Positions 33,066 through 41,471 of a stretch of 64,000 nucleotides of DNA are shown here, piece by piece (position 1 is the stretch's first letter; each line of letters begins with the position of its first letter). Below the pieces are notes generated by a model. It had not been told where the DNA came from. It made no database searches and saw only the letters and a list, made by a program, of their open reading frames with translations. This DNA is from Natronococcus sp. A-GB7. GTDB lineage: Archaea; Halobacteriota; Halobacteria; Halobacteriales; Natrialbaceae. Where the stretch lies: the NCBI RefSeq assembly GCF_029688865.1, contig NZ_JARUKV010000018.1:1-64000 (forward strand), in the 5' to 3' direction. Position numbers and translations under genes: made by a program.

Positions 33066-35093
33066 ATGGCACTCGAACACACGCCAGCGGCGGATCACCC
33101 GCTCGACCCGCTCTCACCGGACGAGATCGAGTCGGCTTACGGGATTCTGACGAACGAACTGGAGCTCGGCGACTCGAGTCTCTGTATCAAGATCGAACTG
33201 GCGGAGCCGACGAAGGACGCGCTCGCGGCGTACGACGACGGCGGCGACGCTCCGGACCGCCGAGCGCGGATCGTCATCAGGGACGGTGCCGAGCGGAGGA
33301 CGATCGAAGCGGTCGTCTCGCTGGACGAGGACGCCGTCGTCTCCTGGGAGCACGTCGAGGGTGCCCAGCCCTCGATCGCGATCGAGGAGTTCATCGCCTG
33401 CGAGGAGACGGTCAAGGGGAACGCGGAGTGGCAGGCGGCCCTCGAGCGCCGCGCGATCGAGAACACCGATCGGGCGATGGTCGACCCGTGGTCGGTCGGC
33501 CACGAGTTCGTCCCCGAGGACGTCGATCGCTCGAAACGGTTAGCACACGGACTCACCTTCCTCCGGCCGAGCGAGGACGACGGCGACGAGGGGTACGCCA
33601 GGCCGGTGACCGGCGTCCACACCTTCGTCGACCTCGACCGAATGGAAGTCGTGAAAGTCGTCGACTACGGTTCACCGGACGAGGACGACCCGCTCCCGCC
33701 CGAGGGGATGGCCTACCGCGAGGACGATGTCGACCTGCGCGAGGACCTGACCGCGTACAACGTCGACCAGCCGGACGGGCCGAGCTGGAGCGTCGAGGGC
33801 CAGAAGCTCGAGTGGCAGGGGTGGCACATGCGCGTCGGCTGGACCCAGCGCGAGGGGCTCGTCCTGTACGACGTCGGCTACGAGGACGACGGCGAGGTGC
33901 GCTCGATCATCGACCGCGCGTCGTGTGCCGAGATGTCCGTGCCGTACGGGACGACGGACATCAACGACCGGTTCAAGAACGCGATGGACGTCGGCGAGTA
34001 CAACATCGGTCGCCTCACGAAGTCGCTGACCAACGGCTGTGACTGCCTCGGCCACATGCACTACTGGGACGCCGTCATGAACACCGCCGGGGGCGAGGCG
34101 AACGTCCTCGAGAACGCGATCTGTCTCCACGAGGAGGACAACGGCACGCTCTGGGAGCGAAGCGACTGGCGAACCGGAAGCGACGAGGTCCGCAGGCGCC
34201 GGCGGCTGGTCGTCTCCTTCGTCGCCGCCGTGGGCAACTACGACTACATCTTCAACTGGTACTTCTACCAGGACGCCTCGATGGAGGTCGAGGTCCGGCT
34301 GACTGGAATCGACAGCGTCTCCGCCGTCGGTCCGGACGAGGACCCGTCGGGGTACGGCGAACTCGTCGCCCCGCAGCTCAACGGCCCGATCCACCAGCAC
34401 TTCTTCAACTTCCGGCTGGACGTGAACGTCGACGACGGCCCGAACTCGCTGTACCGTGTCGAGAACCAGCAGGTTCCCGCTGGCCCGGGTGGTCTCGATC
34501 CGATGGGCGAGGCCGACGACCGCACCCACAACCCCGGCGGGAACGCCTTCTACGCGAGCCGCGAGAAACTGGCGAGCGAGGAGGTGGCGAAGGAGCTGAT
34601 CGACCCGCTGAAGGGACGCTACTGGCAGGTCGTCAACCCCGAGGAGACGAACCGGCTCGACAAACCGACCGGCTACCGACTGATGCCCGGCGGCAACGTC
34701 GAGGCGGCGGTCCAGCCCGACTCGAGCGTGATGAAACGCTCCGGGTTCATTAAGTACCACCTGTGGGCAACGCCCTTCCGCGAGGACGAACGGTATCCGT
34801 CGGGTCGGTACCCGAACCAGCATCCCGGCGGCGCGGGGCTCCCGGCGTGGACCGCGGCGGACCGTGACCTCGAGGCGGAGGACCTCGTCCTGTGGTATAC
34901 GCTCGGGGTGAACCACGTCACGCGGCCCGAGGACTGGCCGATCCTCCCGGTGCAGGTCTACAGCTTCAAGCTGCAACCGGTCAACTTCTTCGAGGAGAGC
35001 CCGGCGATCGACGTCCCGCCTCAGCACGCGATCGAGGGCCAGGACGTCCCGGGCCACGGCGAGGGTTGCTCGGCCGACGCGGACGACGACTGA
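33066..35093 (+). CDS. Copper/topaquinone primary amine oxidase
   Basis: A 675-residue copper amine oxidase. It oxidises a primary amine to aldehyde, ammonia and hydrogen peroxide. The topaquinone precursor is Tyr392 in VGNYDYIFNW (N-Y-D-Y). Copper ligands are His443 and His445 (IHQHFFNFRLD), and a third His lies in LGVNHVTRPEDWPILP near 622, a segment very like Arthrobacter phenylethylamine oxidase. D2/D3 domains precede the catalytic domain. No signal peptide is seen, so it is intracellular. The nearby phenylacetate genes make phenylethylamine or tyramine a good substrate guess. A TATA-like box supports the ATG at 33066. Confidence 0.92.
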   Translation: MALEHTPAADHPLDPLSPDEIESAYGILTNELELGDSSLCIKIELAEPTKDALAAYDDGGDAPDRRARIVIRDGAERRTIEAVVSLDEDAVVSWEHVEGAQPSIAIEEFIACEETVKGNAEWQAALERRAIENTDRAMVDPWSVGHEFVPEDVDRSKRLAHGLTFLRPSEDDGDEGYARPVTGVHTFVDLDRMEVVKVVDYGSPDEDDPLPPEGMAYREDDVDLREDLTAYNVDQPDGPSWSVEGQKLEWQGWHMRVGWTQREGLVLYDVGYEDDGEVRSIIDRASCAEMSVPYGTTDINDRFKNAMDVGEYNIGRLTKSLTNGCDCLGHMHYWDAVMNTAGGEANVLENAICLHEEDNGTLWERSDWRTGSDEVRRRRRLVVSFVAAVGNYDYIFNWYFYQDASMEVEVRLTGIDSVSAVGPDEDPSGYGELVAPQLNGPIHQHFFNFRLDVNVDDGPNSLYRVENQQVPAGPGGLDPMGEADDRTHNPGGNAFYASREKLASEEVAKELIDPLKGRYWQVVNPEETNRLDKPTGYRLMPGGNVEAAVQPDSSVMKRSGFIKYHLWATPFREDERYPSGRYPNQHPGGAGLPAWTAADRDLEAEDLVLWYTLGVNHVTRPEDWPILPVQVYSFKLQPVNFFEESPAIDVPPQHAIEGQDVPGHGEGCSADADDD

Positions 35094-35104
35094 CTCATCG
35101 TGAC

Positions 35105-35308
35105 TCAGTCGGGGGCGTCGATCGACCCCTCCTTCCGATCCAGGATACGACGGACCTCGTCACCCTCAAGCAGGTCGACCAGGTCCTCGCCGCCGTTTCG
35201 GTACGCCTCGAGCTGTTCCTCGTCCAGATAGTCTTCGATCTCGTCGTCCTCGAGGAGCGACTCGAGGGCGTCGTCGATGTCTTCCGGGTCGTATCCGGGA
35301 ACTGGCAT
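35105..35308 (-). CDS. Small acidic helical protein
   Basis: A 67-residue protein (MPVPGYDPEDIDDALESLLE, then DDEIEDYLDEEQLEAYRNGG) with several short amphipathic helices and no Cys. The start is decided by a TATA-like box (minus-strand TATAAG at 35333-35338) that lies 25-30 bases before the ATG at 35308. An upstream ATG at 35347 would place that box inside the gene. It converges on the amine oxidase gene with an 11-base gap. Function unknown; composition is typical of real haloarchaeal proteins. Confidence 0.65.
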   Translation of the reverse strand: MPVPGYDPEDIDDALESLLEDDEIEDYLDEEQLEAYRNGGEDLVDLLEGDEVRRILDRKEGSIDAPD

Positions 35309-35332
35309 GTGGTGCCGTACCACGTCAGGGCC

Positions 35333-35338
35333 CTTATA
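35333..35338 (-). promoter_or_regulatory. TATA-like box that fixes the 35308 start
   Basis: It reads TATAAG on the minus strand, 25-30 bases before the chosen ATG, and would be inside the reading frame if the earlier ATG were used. Confidence 0.55.
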
Positions 35339-35405
35339 CCGTGGCATCGCTTCCCAGCCACCCGACAGCGGTACGATTTAGTAGATTCCCCTGATACGTC
35401 ACCCC

Positions 35406-36680
35406 ATGACGTTCCACGACCGCGACTACATGGAGGGAACGCTGGGCACCCAGGCCGTCGACTGGGAGGAACGGATCGACACCCAGCGGCTGCGCGAGGA
35501 GCGCAAGGAGCGGGCGCTCTCCCGGCTGCAGGAGACCGACCTCGGCGCAATGTTGCTCCTCTCGGATCCGAACATCCGGTACGTGACCGGGCTGGCGATG
35601 ACCGGCGGCAGTGGCGCCGACCACTACACCCTGCTCACCGAGGACGGCGACGTCGTCCACTGGGACACTGCCGACCACGCGAGCAACCAGCAGGCGAACT
35701 GCCCCTGGCTCCACGACATCCGGTACGCCTGTCCCGGACTCGGCAACGTGCCTCGCGCCTCCGGCAGCGCGTCGGCGCGACGGTTCCTGCTGTCGACGAT
35801 GGCCGAGACGGTCCACGAGGCCATGGAGGAGTACGGCGTCGCCGACGAGAAACTCGGCGTCGATGTCGGCAACCGGGGACTGCTCGAGGCTCTCGAGGAC
35901 CGCGGCCTCGAGACCGACCCCGAAACTGCGCAGTCGGTGATGGAAGACGCCCGGAAGATCAAGACCACCGAGGAGATCGAGTGCCTGCGCCAGGTCGCGG
36001 CGATCTGCGAGGCCGGCTTCCAGCGGATCAAAGAGTCCGCGAGGCCCGGAAAGCGCGAGAACGAGGTCTGGGGCGAAGCCGTGCAAGAACTCTGGCGCCA
36101 CGGCGCCTTCGTCGGCGGAGGATACCTCACCTCCGGGCCGAACACCTGGCCGAAACACCAGGCCAACACGACCGACCGGGCGATCCGGCCCGGCGACCTC
36201 GTCTACGCCGACTTCTACAACATCGGCTATCTGGGCTATCGATCCTGCTACTACCGCACCTTCTCGATGGGCGAGCCGACCGAGGAGCAGAAACGGGCCT
36301 ACGAGACAGCCCGGGACAACCTCTACGACGTCCTCGAGCGGATCGAACCCGGTGCGACGACCGACGAGATCGCACAGGGCTTCCCCGATATGGAGGGCGA
36401 GCACGCCGACTACTACGACGCCGAGGAACACTGGCAGCTGACGACCAACCACTGGGCCCACGGGCTCGGCCTGCAGCTGTACGAGGTCCCGCTGATCTGG
36501 CGGGGGCTCTCGCCGGACCACCCCATCGAGATCGAGGAGGGGATGACGATGGCCGTCGAGACCCAGGAGCCCGCGGGCCGGCAGGGCGTCCGCGTCGAGG
36601 AGATGGTCGTCGTTCGATCGGACGGCGTCGAGATCCTGAGCCAGTGGCCCGTCGAGGAGATCACCGTTATCGACTACTGA
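35406..36680 (+). CDS. M24-family metallopeptidase-fold protein (Xaa-Pro peptidase-like)
   Basis: A 424-residue pita-bread-fold protein. The N-terminal creatinase-like domain (about 45-165) has LLLSDPNIRYVTGLAMTG. The catalytic domain carries the metal ligand Asp in LVYADFYNIGY near 265, His in HWAHGLGLQLYE near 355, and Glu residues in AVETQEPAG and VRVEEMVVV near 382 and 400. This matches Xaa-Pro aminopeptidase, prolidase or creatinase relatives; DMSP lyase (DddP) and ectoine hydrolase share the fold and cannot be excluded. It has its own upstream region with an AT-rich box about 33 bases before the ATG, and it lies among catabolic genes, so a small-molecule substrate is quite possible. Confidence 0.8.
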   Translation: MTFHDRDYMEGTLGTQAVDWEERIDTQRLREERKERALSRLQETDLGAMLLLSDPNIRYVTGLAMTGGSGADHYTLLTEDGDVVHWDTADHASNQQANCPWLHDIRYACPGLGNVPRASGSASARRFLLSTMAETVHEAMEEYGVADEKLGVDVGNRGLLEALEDRGLETDPETAQSVMEDARKIKTTEEIECLRQVAAICEAGFQRIKESARPGKRENEVWGEAVQELWRHGAFVGGGYLTSGPNTWPKHQANTTDRAIRPGDLVYADFYNIGYLGYRSCYYRTFSMGEPTEEQKRAYETARDNLYDVLERIEPGATTDEIAQGFPDMEGEHADYYDAEEHWQLTTNHWAHGLGLQLYEVPLIWRGLSPDHPIEIEEGMTMAVETQEPAGRQGVRVEEMVVVRSDGVEILSQWPVEEITVIDY

Positions 36681-36807
36681 ACGCGCTGTAACGTCTGCCT
36701 GCCTCTGTACTCGGGGTAGTATGCGTCGCTCGTTTCGACAACTCGCTCAACGGCGGAGAGTGACTCACATCGAACTGGAATACCATCACTAGCTGGTTCG
36801 CTAACAA

Positions 36808-36812
36808 TTATA
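36808..36812 (+). promoter_or_regulatory. TATA-like box of the luciferase-like oxidoreductase gene
   Basis: TTATA at 36808-36812 is 25-29 bases before the ATG at 36837, which favours that start over the GTG at 36831. Confidence 0.5.
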
Positions 36813-36836
36813 CCGAGTCCCGGTGATACGGTGAGT

Positions 36837-37844
36837 ATGAAACTCGGGACTGGCCTCTTTACCGCCCAGCGGCGGCCCGGCGACGACCGCGAGCCCAGCG
36901 CACTGTACGACGAGGTTCTGCGGCTGACTCGCGAGATCGAGGACGCGGGCCTGGACAGCGCGTGGGTGTCCGAACACCACTTCGAGGAAGACGGCTACCT
37001 TTCAGGGACGATGCCGACGCTGGGGGCGATGGCCGCCGAGAGCGACGACCTCGAGATCGGCAGCTGCGTCGCGCTCGGGCCGCTGTACGACCCGATCCGG
37101 CTCGCCGAAGATTCGGCAACCGTCGACCTGCTCTCGAGCGGACGGCTCACGCTCGGGCTCGCCATCGGTTCGAACCCGCGGGAGTTCGACGTCTTCGACG
37201 TTCCGCGCGAGGAACGCGCCGAACGGCTCGCGGATCTCGTTCCGTTTCTGCGAGGCGCCTGGAGCGAGGGTGACCTCGAGTACGACGCCGACTTCCACGA
37301 CGTGCCGACGGACGTCTCGATCACGCCGAAGCCCGTCGGTGGGGACGTGCCGGTTATGCTCGGGGGCGCGGCCAAACCCGCCGTCAGGCGCGCGGCCAGA
37401 GTCGGTGACGGCTGGTGTGCCCCGTCCGCACTCTCGCTCGAGGGCGTCGAGAAACGCGTCGCGGACATCCGGACCGTTCGCGAGGCGGAGGGACTCGAGG
37501 AAGAGTTCACGATCTACGTCCTCCAGCACGGCTGGGTCGGCGACTCCCGCGAGGCGGCCTGGGAGGCGATGCGCGACGGCTACTTCTACCTCCAGCGCCG
37601 CTACGCGGAGATCTTCTCGGGCGAGTCGGTCGACGAACTCGACGAGGAGCGCAAGGGGGAACTGAAGGAGCAGGCCATCTTCGGCACGCCCGAGCAGGTC
37701 GCCGACGAACTCGAGACCTACCGCGAGGCGCTGGGCGACGACGTCCACTTCATCCTTCGGACGTATTACCCCGGCGTCGACACCGAGGAGACGGTCGACT
37801 GTGTCCATCGGCTCGGCGACGAGGTCGCACCCGAACTCCGGTAA
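36837..37844 (+). CDS. LLM-class flavin-dependent oxidoreductase
   Basis: A 335-residue bacterial-luciferase-like monooxygenase or F420-dependent dehydrogenase with a TIM-barrel fold. Typical features are LGTGLFTAQ at the start, AWVSEHHFEEDGY near 40, and LLSSGRLTLGLAIGSNPREFDVF near 100-125. The substrate/cofactor strand VPVMLGGAAKPAVRRAARVGDGW follows near 170. Cofactor choice (FMN with NADH or F420) cannot be read safely. It sits between the M24 gene and the convergent paaI, at the edge of the amine and phenylacetate region, so oxygenation of an aromatic or small acyl compound is plausible. The substrate is unknown. Confidence 0.85.
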   Translation: MKLGTGLFTAQRRPGDDREPSALYDEVLRLTREIEDAGLDSAWVSEHHFEEDGYLSGTMPTLGAMAAESDDLEIGSCVALGPLYDPIRLAEDSATVDLLSSGRLTLGLAIGSNPREFDVFDVPREERAERLADLVPFLRGAWSEGDLEYDADFHDVPTDVSITPKPVGGDVPVMLGGAAKPAVRRAARVGDGWCAPSALSLEGVEKRVADIRTVREAEGLEEEFTIYVLQHGWVGDSREAAWEAMRDGYFYLQRRYAEIFSGESVDELDEERKGELKEQAIFGTPEQVADELETYREALGDDVHFILRTYYPGVDTEETVDCVHRLGDEVAPELR

Positions 37845-37871
37845 CTCGAGTCGAATCGCGGTCGAACAGAA

Positions 37872-38258
37872 CTAACCGGTTTTGTAGACGCCTCGAGCGT
37901 CGGCGATCAGTGTATCCTCCTCTGCCGTGTAGACCTCGACGTCGACGGTCCCGACGTCGCTGCCACAGCGCACCACGTCGGCCTCGGCGTAGAGATCGCC
38001 CGTCCCCGCGCTGAGGTAGTCGATACGCATGTCGATCGTCGGGACGGGCTGGTCGACCAGCGAGACTAGCGCCGCGCCGCCGACGGTGTCGGCTAGCGTG
38101 AACGTGACGCCGCCGTGGGCCATCAGTTCGTCCTCGTTCCAGGAGAGCTCCTCGCGCATCTCGAGACGTCCCTCGGCGTAGCCGTCGGCACACTCCGTGA
38201 TCTCGATTCCCAGCAGGGACGCAAAGGGCATCCCCTCGAAGAACGCTTCGATATCCAT
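37872..38258 (-). CDS. paaI: PaaI-type hot-dog acyl-CoA thioesterase
   Basis: A 128-residue hot-dog thioesterase. The segment MAHGGVTFTLADTVGGAAL near 47-65 is the HGG-x-LAD motif of PaaI proteins, which hydrolyse ring-hydroxylated phenylacetyl-CoA and release CoA when the pathway stalls. The surrounding strands (YAEGRLEM, TIDMRIDYLSAG, LIADARGVYKTG) complete the fold. It is the last gene of the minus-strand phenylacetate group, 66 bases after paaK, in keeping with a protective role. Confidence 0.85.
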   Translation of the reverse strand: MDIEAFFEGMPFASLLGIEITECADGYAEGRLEMREELSWNEDELMAHGGVTFTLADTVGGAALVSLVDQPVPTIDMRIDYLSAGTGDLYAEADVVRCGSDVGTVDVEVYTAEEDTLIADARGVYKTG

Positions 38259-38324
38259 GCAACACGGTGCCGTACGAATCCTAATAAAAGTAGCAGACCG
38301 CTCGCGATCCCCGGATCGAGCGCG

Positions 38325-39608
38325 TCAGCGGTGATCGTAGACGCGCTTGACCTTCCCTACCTCCGTCCGCTCGATCGTTCCGTACTCGACCAGTTCGAGG
38401 ACGTCGGGTCGGATGGAGAGGACGTTCCGCAGCCGCTCGAGGACCGCCTCCCGGAGCGCCTCGCGGTCGCCGTCGAACCCCTCCGTCAGCTCGACGGTCA
38501 GCGCCAGCCGATCCAGTTCGTCCTCGCGGGAGAGGTCGATCCGGTAGTACGGCGCCACCGCGTCGAACTCGAGGACGACGTCCTCGATCTGGCTCGGGTA
38601 CAGGTTGGCCCCACGGACGATGAGTCGGTCGTCAGCCCGGCCCGTGACGCTGCCCATCCGGACAGTCGTCCGACCGCACGCACACTCGTCGAACGTGAGC
38701 GACGTGAGATCACCGGTCCGATACCGGAGGACGGGCAGGGCTTCCTTCGACAGTGAGGTCAACACCAGCTCGCCCTCCTCGCCCTCGGGGAGGGTCTCGC
38801 CCGTCTTCGGATCGACGACCTCGGGGTAGAAGTGATCCTCCCAGACGTGCATCCCGTTCTGGGCCTCGCGACACTCGACGGCGACGCCCGGACCGATCAG
38901 CTCCGAGAGCCCGTAGTTCTCGATCCCGATCGCACCGAGGTGCTCCTCGATCGCCTCGCGCATCGGCTCCGTACAGGGTTCGGCGCCGTAGAGCACCGTC
39001 GAGAGCGGCAGCTCGCGGGGATCGACACCCATCTCGCGGGCGGTCTCGGCGAAGTACAGCGCGTACGAGGGGGTACAGGCGATGGCGTCGCTCTCGAGGT
39101 CGCGGGCGAGTTCGACCTGTCGCTGGGTGTTCCCGCTTCCCGACGGGATCACCGTCGCGCCGAGGGCCTCGGCACCGCCGTGGAACCCCAGGCCGCCGGT
39201 GAAGAGGCCGTAGCCGTAGGCGTTCTGGACGGTGTCTCCCGATTCGATCCCCGCGGCTTCCAGCGACCGAGCCATCACCTCGTCCCACAGCTCGAGGTCG
39301 CGCTCGGTGTAGCCGACGATCTTGGGTTTGCCAGTCGTGCCCGACGAGGCGTGGATACGCAGGAGTTCGTCGCCGTCGACGGCGAAGAGGCCGTCCGGAT
39401 ACTCGTCGCGGAAATCCTCCTTCGTCGTGAACGGCAGCCGCTCGAGGTCGTCGACCGACTGGACGTCCTCGGGCGAGACTCCGGCCTCGTCGAGCCGCTC
39501 ACAGTAGAACGGGACGTTCTCGTAGGCGTGAGCGACGGTGTCGCGGAGCCGCTCGGACTGCAGCTCCCGGCGCTCCTCGCGAGCGGCTCGCTCGGTGGTA
39601 CCTGCCAT
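38325..39608 (-). CDS. paaK: Phenylacetate-CoA ligase
   Basis: A 427-residue adenylate-forming ligase that turns phenylacetate, ATP and CoA into phenylacetyl-CoA, the first step of the pathway. The ATP-phosphate loop SSGTTGKPKIVGYT starts near residue 88. YGLSELIGPGVAVEC near 240 is the characteristic PaaK adenine-side motif, and RYRTGDLTSL near 310 fits the hinge. The C-terminal domain ends TIERTEVGKVKRVYDHR with the catalytic Lys. The start at 39608 (MAGTTERAAREERR) is preferred over one 11 codons earlier. A CxC pair (DECACGR) is present as in many PaaK proteins. It lies 106 bases after the zinc-ribbon gene. Confidence 0.93.
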   Translation of the reverse strand: MAGTTERAAREERRELQSERLRDTVAHAYENVPFYCERLDEAGVSPEDVQSVDDLERLPFTTKEDFRDEYPDGLFAVDGDELLRIHASSGTTGKPKIVGYTERDLELWDEVMARSLEAAGIESGDTVQNAYGYGLFTGGLGFHGGAEALGATVIPSGSGNTQRQVELARDLESDAIACTPSYALYFAETAREMGVDPRELPLSTVLYGAEPCTEPMREAIEEHLGAIGIENYGLSELIGPGVAVECREAQNGMHVWEDHFYPEVVDPKTGETLPEGEEGELVLTSLSKEALPVLRYRTGDLTSLTFDECACGRTTVRMGSVTGRADDRLIVRGANLYPSQIEDVVLEFDAVAPYYRIDLSREDELDRLALTVELTEGFDGDREALREAVLERLRNVLSIRPDVLELVEYGTIERTEVGKVKRVYDHR

Positions 39609-39714
39609 GGCTCGTCCCGAACCCACGACACCGAGTACCAAAGTTTTGATCCCCGGTCGCCGACGGGCGCGTTCGCTCGCGGTCGACGGCTGGAAAAAAC
39701 GAACGTCGGCTCGA

Positions 39715-39885
39715 CTACTCGAACTTCTCGAACGGCTGCTCGCAGGCGTTGCAGTAGTGCATCGACCGACAGAGCGACGGCCCCTTCGGGTGTTCGCGGA
39801 CGGTGTCGGTCGACTCGCAGTACGGACACTCCGCGCCCGCGTCCTCGCCGCTGGTCGTGACGCTCGGGTCTCGGCTCCGTCTCAT
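39715..39885 (-). CDS. Zinc-ribbon protein equal to the C-terminal part of PaaD
   Basis: A 56-residue protein with C20-x2-C23 and C45-x2-C48 (ECPYCES... HYCNACEQPFEKFE). It corresponds to the C-terminal zinc-ribbon of bacterial PaaD, which here is encoded separately from the N-terminal MIP18/DUF59 part. The ATG overlaps the paaD stop (ATGA), so the two should be made in step and act together. In bacteria PaaD is thought to help mature or support the epoxidase. The split is seen directly in the sequence; the partnership is inferred from overlap and homology. Confidence 0.85.
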   Translation of the reverse strand: MRRSRDPSVTTSGEDAGAECPYCESTDTVREHPKGPSLCRSMHYCNACEQPFEKFE

Positions 39886-40301
39886 ATGCTCAGTCCGAAC
39901 TCCCGGAGGTCCGTTTTCCCCTGCTCGGTCACCATCTCGATCGTCCACTCGGGGCTCCAGACGAGGCGCACCTCGGCGTCCTCGACGCCCCCGACGTCGG
40001 CTGCCGTCTCCTGAACCTGTTCGGTGAGCATGTCCCTGGCCGGACAGCCCGAGTAGGTCAGCGTCATGTCGACGACCGCGCGTCCGTCCTCGACGGTCAC
40101 GCCGTAGATCAGCCCGAGGTCGACGATGCTGATCGGCATCTCGGGGTCCTCGATCCCGTAGAGGGCCTCCCAGACGTCGGCCTCGACGCCCGTGGCGTCC
40201 TCGCCGGTCGCCGGCAGTTCCTCTGCGCCCTCGCCCTCTCGGTACTCCGTGTACGCACACGGCGTCGCGTCCGCGTCCGGATCCGGTATCTCGCTGCTCA
40301 T
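39882..40301 (-). CDS. paaD: PaaD MIP18/DUF59 domain protein of the phenylacetyl-CoA epoxidase operon
   Basis: A 139-residue protein. An acidic N-terminus of about 45 residues precedes the MIP18-type domain: VWEALYGIEDPEMPISIVDL near 47-66, then VDMTLTYSGCPARDMLTEQV with the conserved Cys. MIP18/DUF59 proteins act in iron-sulfur or metal-centre assembly. PaaD is needed for epoxidase function although not part of its core. It overlaps paaC by four bases upstream and the zinc-ribbon gene by four bases downstream. It lacks the C-terminal ribbon of bacterial PaaD, which is supplied by the next gene. Confidence 0.9.
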   Translation of the reverse strand: MSSEIPDPDADATPCAYTEYREGEGAEELPATGEDATGVEADVWEALYGIEDPEMPISIVDLGLIYGVTVEDGRAVVDMTLTYSGCPARDMLTEQVQETAADVGGVEDAEVRLVWSPEWTIEMVTEQGKTDLREFGLSI

Positions 40302-41152
40302 TCCGGTTTCTCCATGATTTTGGTAGTCTCGCTGCGCCCGAGGTCGCGGTACGTGTGGGTCAGCTCGTCGTGAAGGTCGAACCACGCGTCGGTGTGACTC
40401 CCGTCCCGGCCGCGCTCCTCGGGGAGCATCTCTTCGGTGATCTCGAAGGTGTCGTCGTCGACCTGCGCGCTGACCGGCAGTTCGAGCTCGAGGGACTCGA
40501 GGTAGGGGACGACGATCGAGAGCCACTCTTCGCCCAGCTCCTCGAGGGTTGCGTCGCGAAGCCCCAGGTCGACGATATCGCGTTCGACCTCCCGATCGAC
40601 CGGTTCGAAGAGGGTGAGGGCGTGTGGGAACAGCCGATCGAGGGCGTCCTGCAGGCGCTCGTGGCCCTCCTCACCCTCGGCGAGCCGTTCGACCCAGTTC
40701 TGGGCGTGCTCTAAGTGGTAGGCCTCCTCGCTCTGGATCTTGCCAACGCGGTCGGCGATCTTCGGGTACGCCGAGTCCTCGAGGGCTTCGAGCCGGAGCT
40801 CCTCGGCGGCGTCGTAGAGGTACGATCGCAGCACGGCGTCGGCCCAGTCGCCCTCCTCGAAGGAACGTTCGACGAGCGTGGTGTGGCGGAAATCGGCGGG
40901 ATCGCGCTCGTAGATCAGCTCCTGCTCCTCGAAGCCGAGGTCCTCGAGGACGTCGTACCACAGCCGCGCGTGGCCGAGCTCGTCCTGGGCGTTGTTCGCC
41001 AGCGCGAGGTCCGACTCGAGGCTGGGTGCCTGAACCTGCCACTCGGTGTAGCGCTCGGCCAGCACGAACTCGTCGTCCGCGAGGCGCTTCAGCAGCGTCT
41101 CGAGGGCGTCGCGCTCGCGGGCGTCAAGCTCGGTTGGGCTCTCGAGGCTCAT
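40298..41152 (-). CDS. paaC: 1,2-phenylacetyl-CoA epoxidase, subunit PaaC
   Basis: A 284-residue ferritin-like helical protein, the structural partner of PaaA in the epoxidase complex. The sequence LLKRLADDEFVLAERYTEWQ, LANNAQDELGHARLWYDVLED, and SEEAYHLEHAQNWVERL shows the remnants of the diiron helices; PaaC is known to lack a working metal centre in bacteria. It overlaps paaD by four bases and paaB by one base, so the operon is tightly coupled. Length is a little above bacterial PaaC (about 250). Confidence 0.92.
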   Translation of the reverse strand: MSLESPTELDARERDALETLLKRLADDEFVLAERYTEWQVQAPSLESDLALANNAQDELGHARLWYDVLEDLGFEEQELIYERDPADFRHTTLVERSFEEGDWADAVLRSYLYDAAEELRLEALEDSAYPKIADRVGKIQSEEAYHLEHAQNWVERLAEGEEGHERLQDALDRLFPHALTLFEPVDREVERDIVDLGLRDATLEELGEEWLSIVVPYLESLELELPVSAQVDDDTFEITEEMLPEERGRDGSHTDAWFDLHDELTHTYRDLGRSETTKIMEKPE

Positions 41153-41469
41153 CAGTCGTCACCCCGCTGGCGCTCGGCGGTCGCCTGTTCGTCCTCGCTC
41201 TCGACGACCTCGACGGCGTCCTCGCCGGTCGTGTTGTAGGCCGTCGCCCACCGGTAGCTCTTGTCGGTCGTCCCGCCGAAGGCGACGTCCTCGGTGTCGA
41301 TCTCGCCGATCTCCTCGCGGGGAACGACCCAGAGGCTGTTCGTCGGCTTCCGGCGGCCGTGCTGGATCGCGGCGAACTGCTTTGCCATCTCGCGGTCGGG
41401 CGCGTGAACGTTGCCGCAGTGGGCGTGGTACCCTCCCGTCTTCTCCTGGCGGAACACTTCCCAGATCAT
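41152..41469 (-). CDS. paaB: 1,2-phenylacetyl-CoA epoxidase, subunit PaaB
   Basis: A 105-residue small subunit. The start MIWEVFRQEKTGGYHAHCGN matches PaaB proteins, which bridge PaaAC dimers in the epoxidase. VHAPDREMAKQFAAIQHGRR and LWVVPREEI are conserved-looking segments. The C-terminus is acidic (haloadapted). It starts two bases after the paaA stop and overlaps paaC by one base. Confidence 0.92.
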   Translation of the reverse strand: MIWEVFRQEKTGGYHAHCGNVHAPDREMAKQFAAIQHGRRKPTNSLWVVPREEIGEIDTEDVAFGGTTDKSYRWATAYNTTGEDAVEVVESEDEQATAERQRGDD

Positions 41470-41471
41470 GG

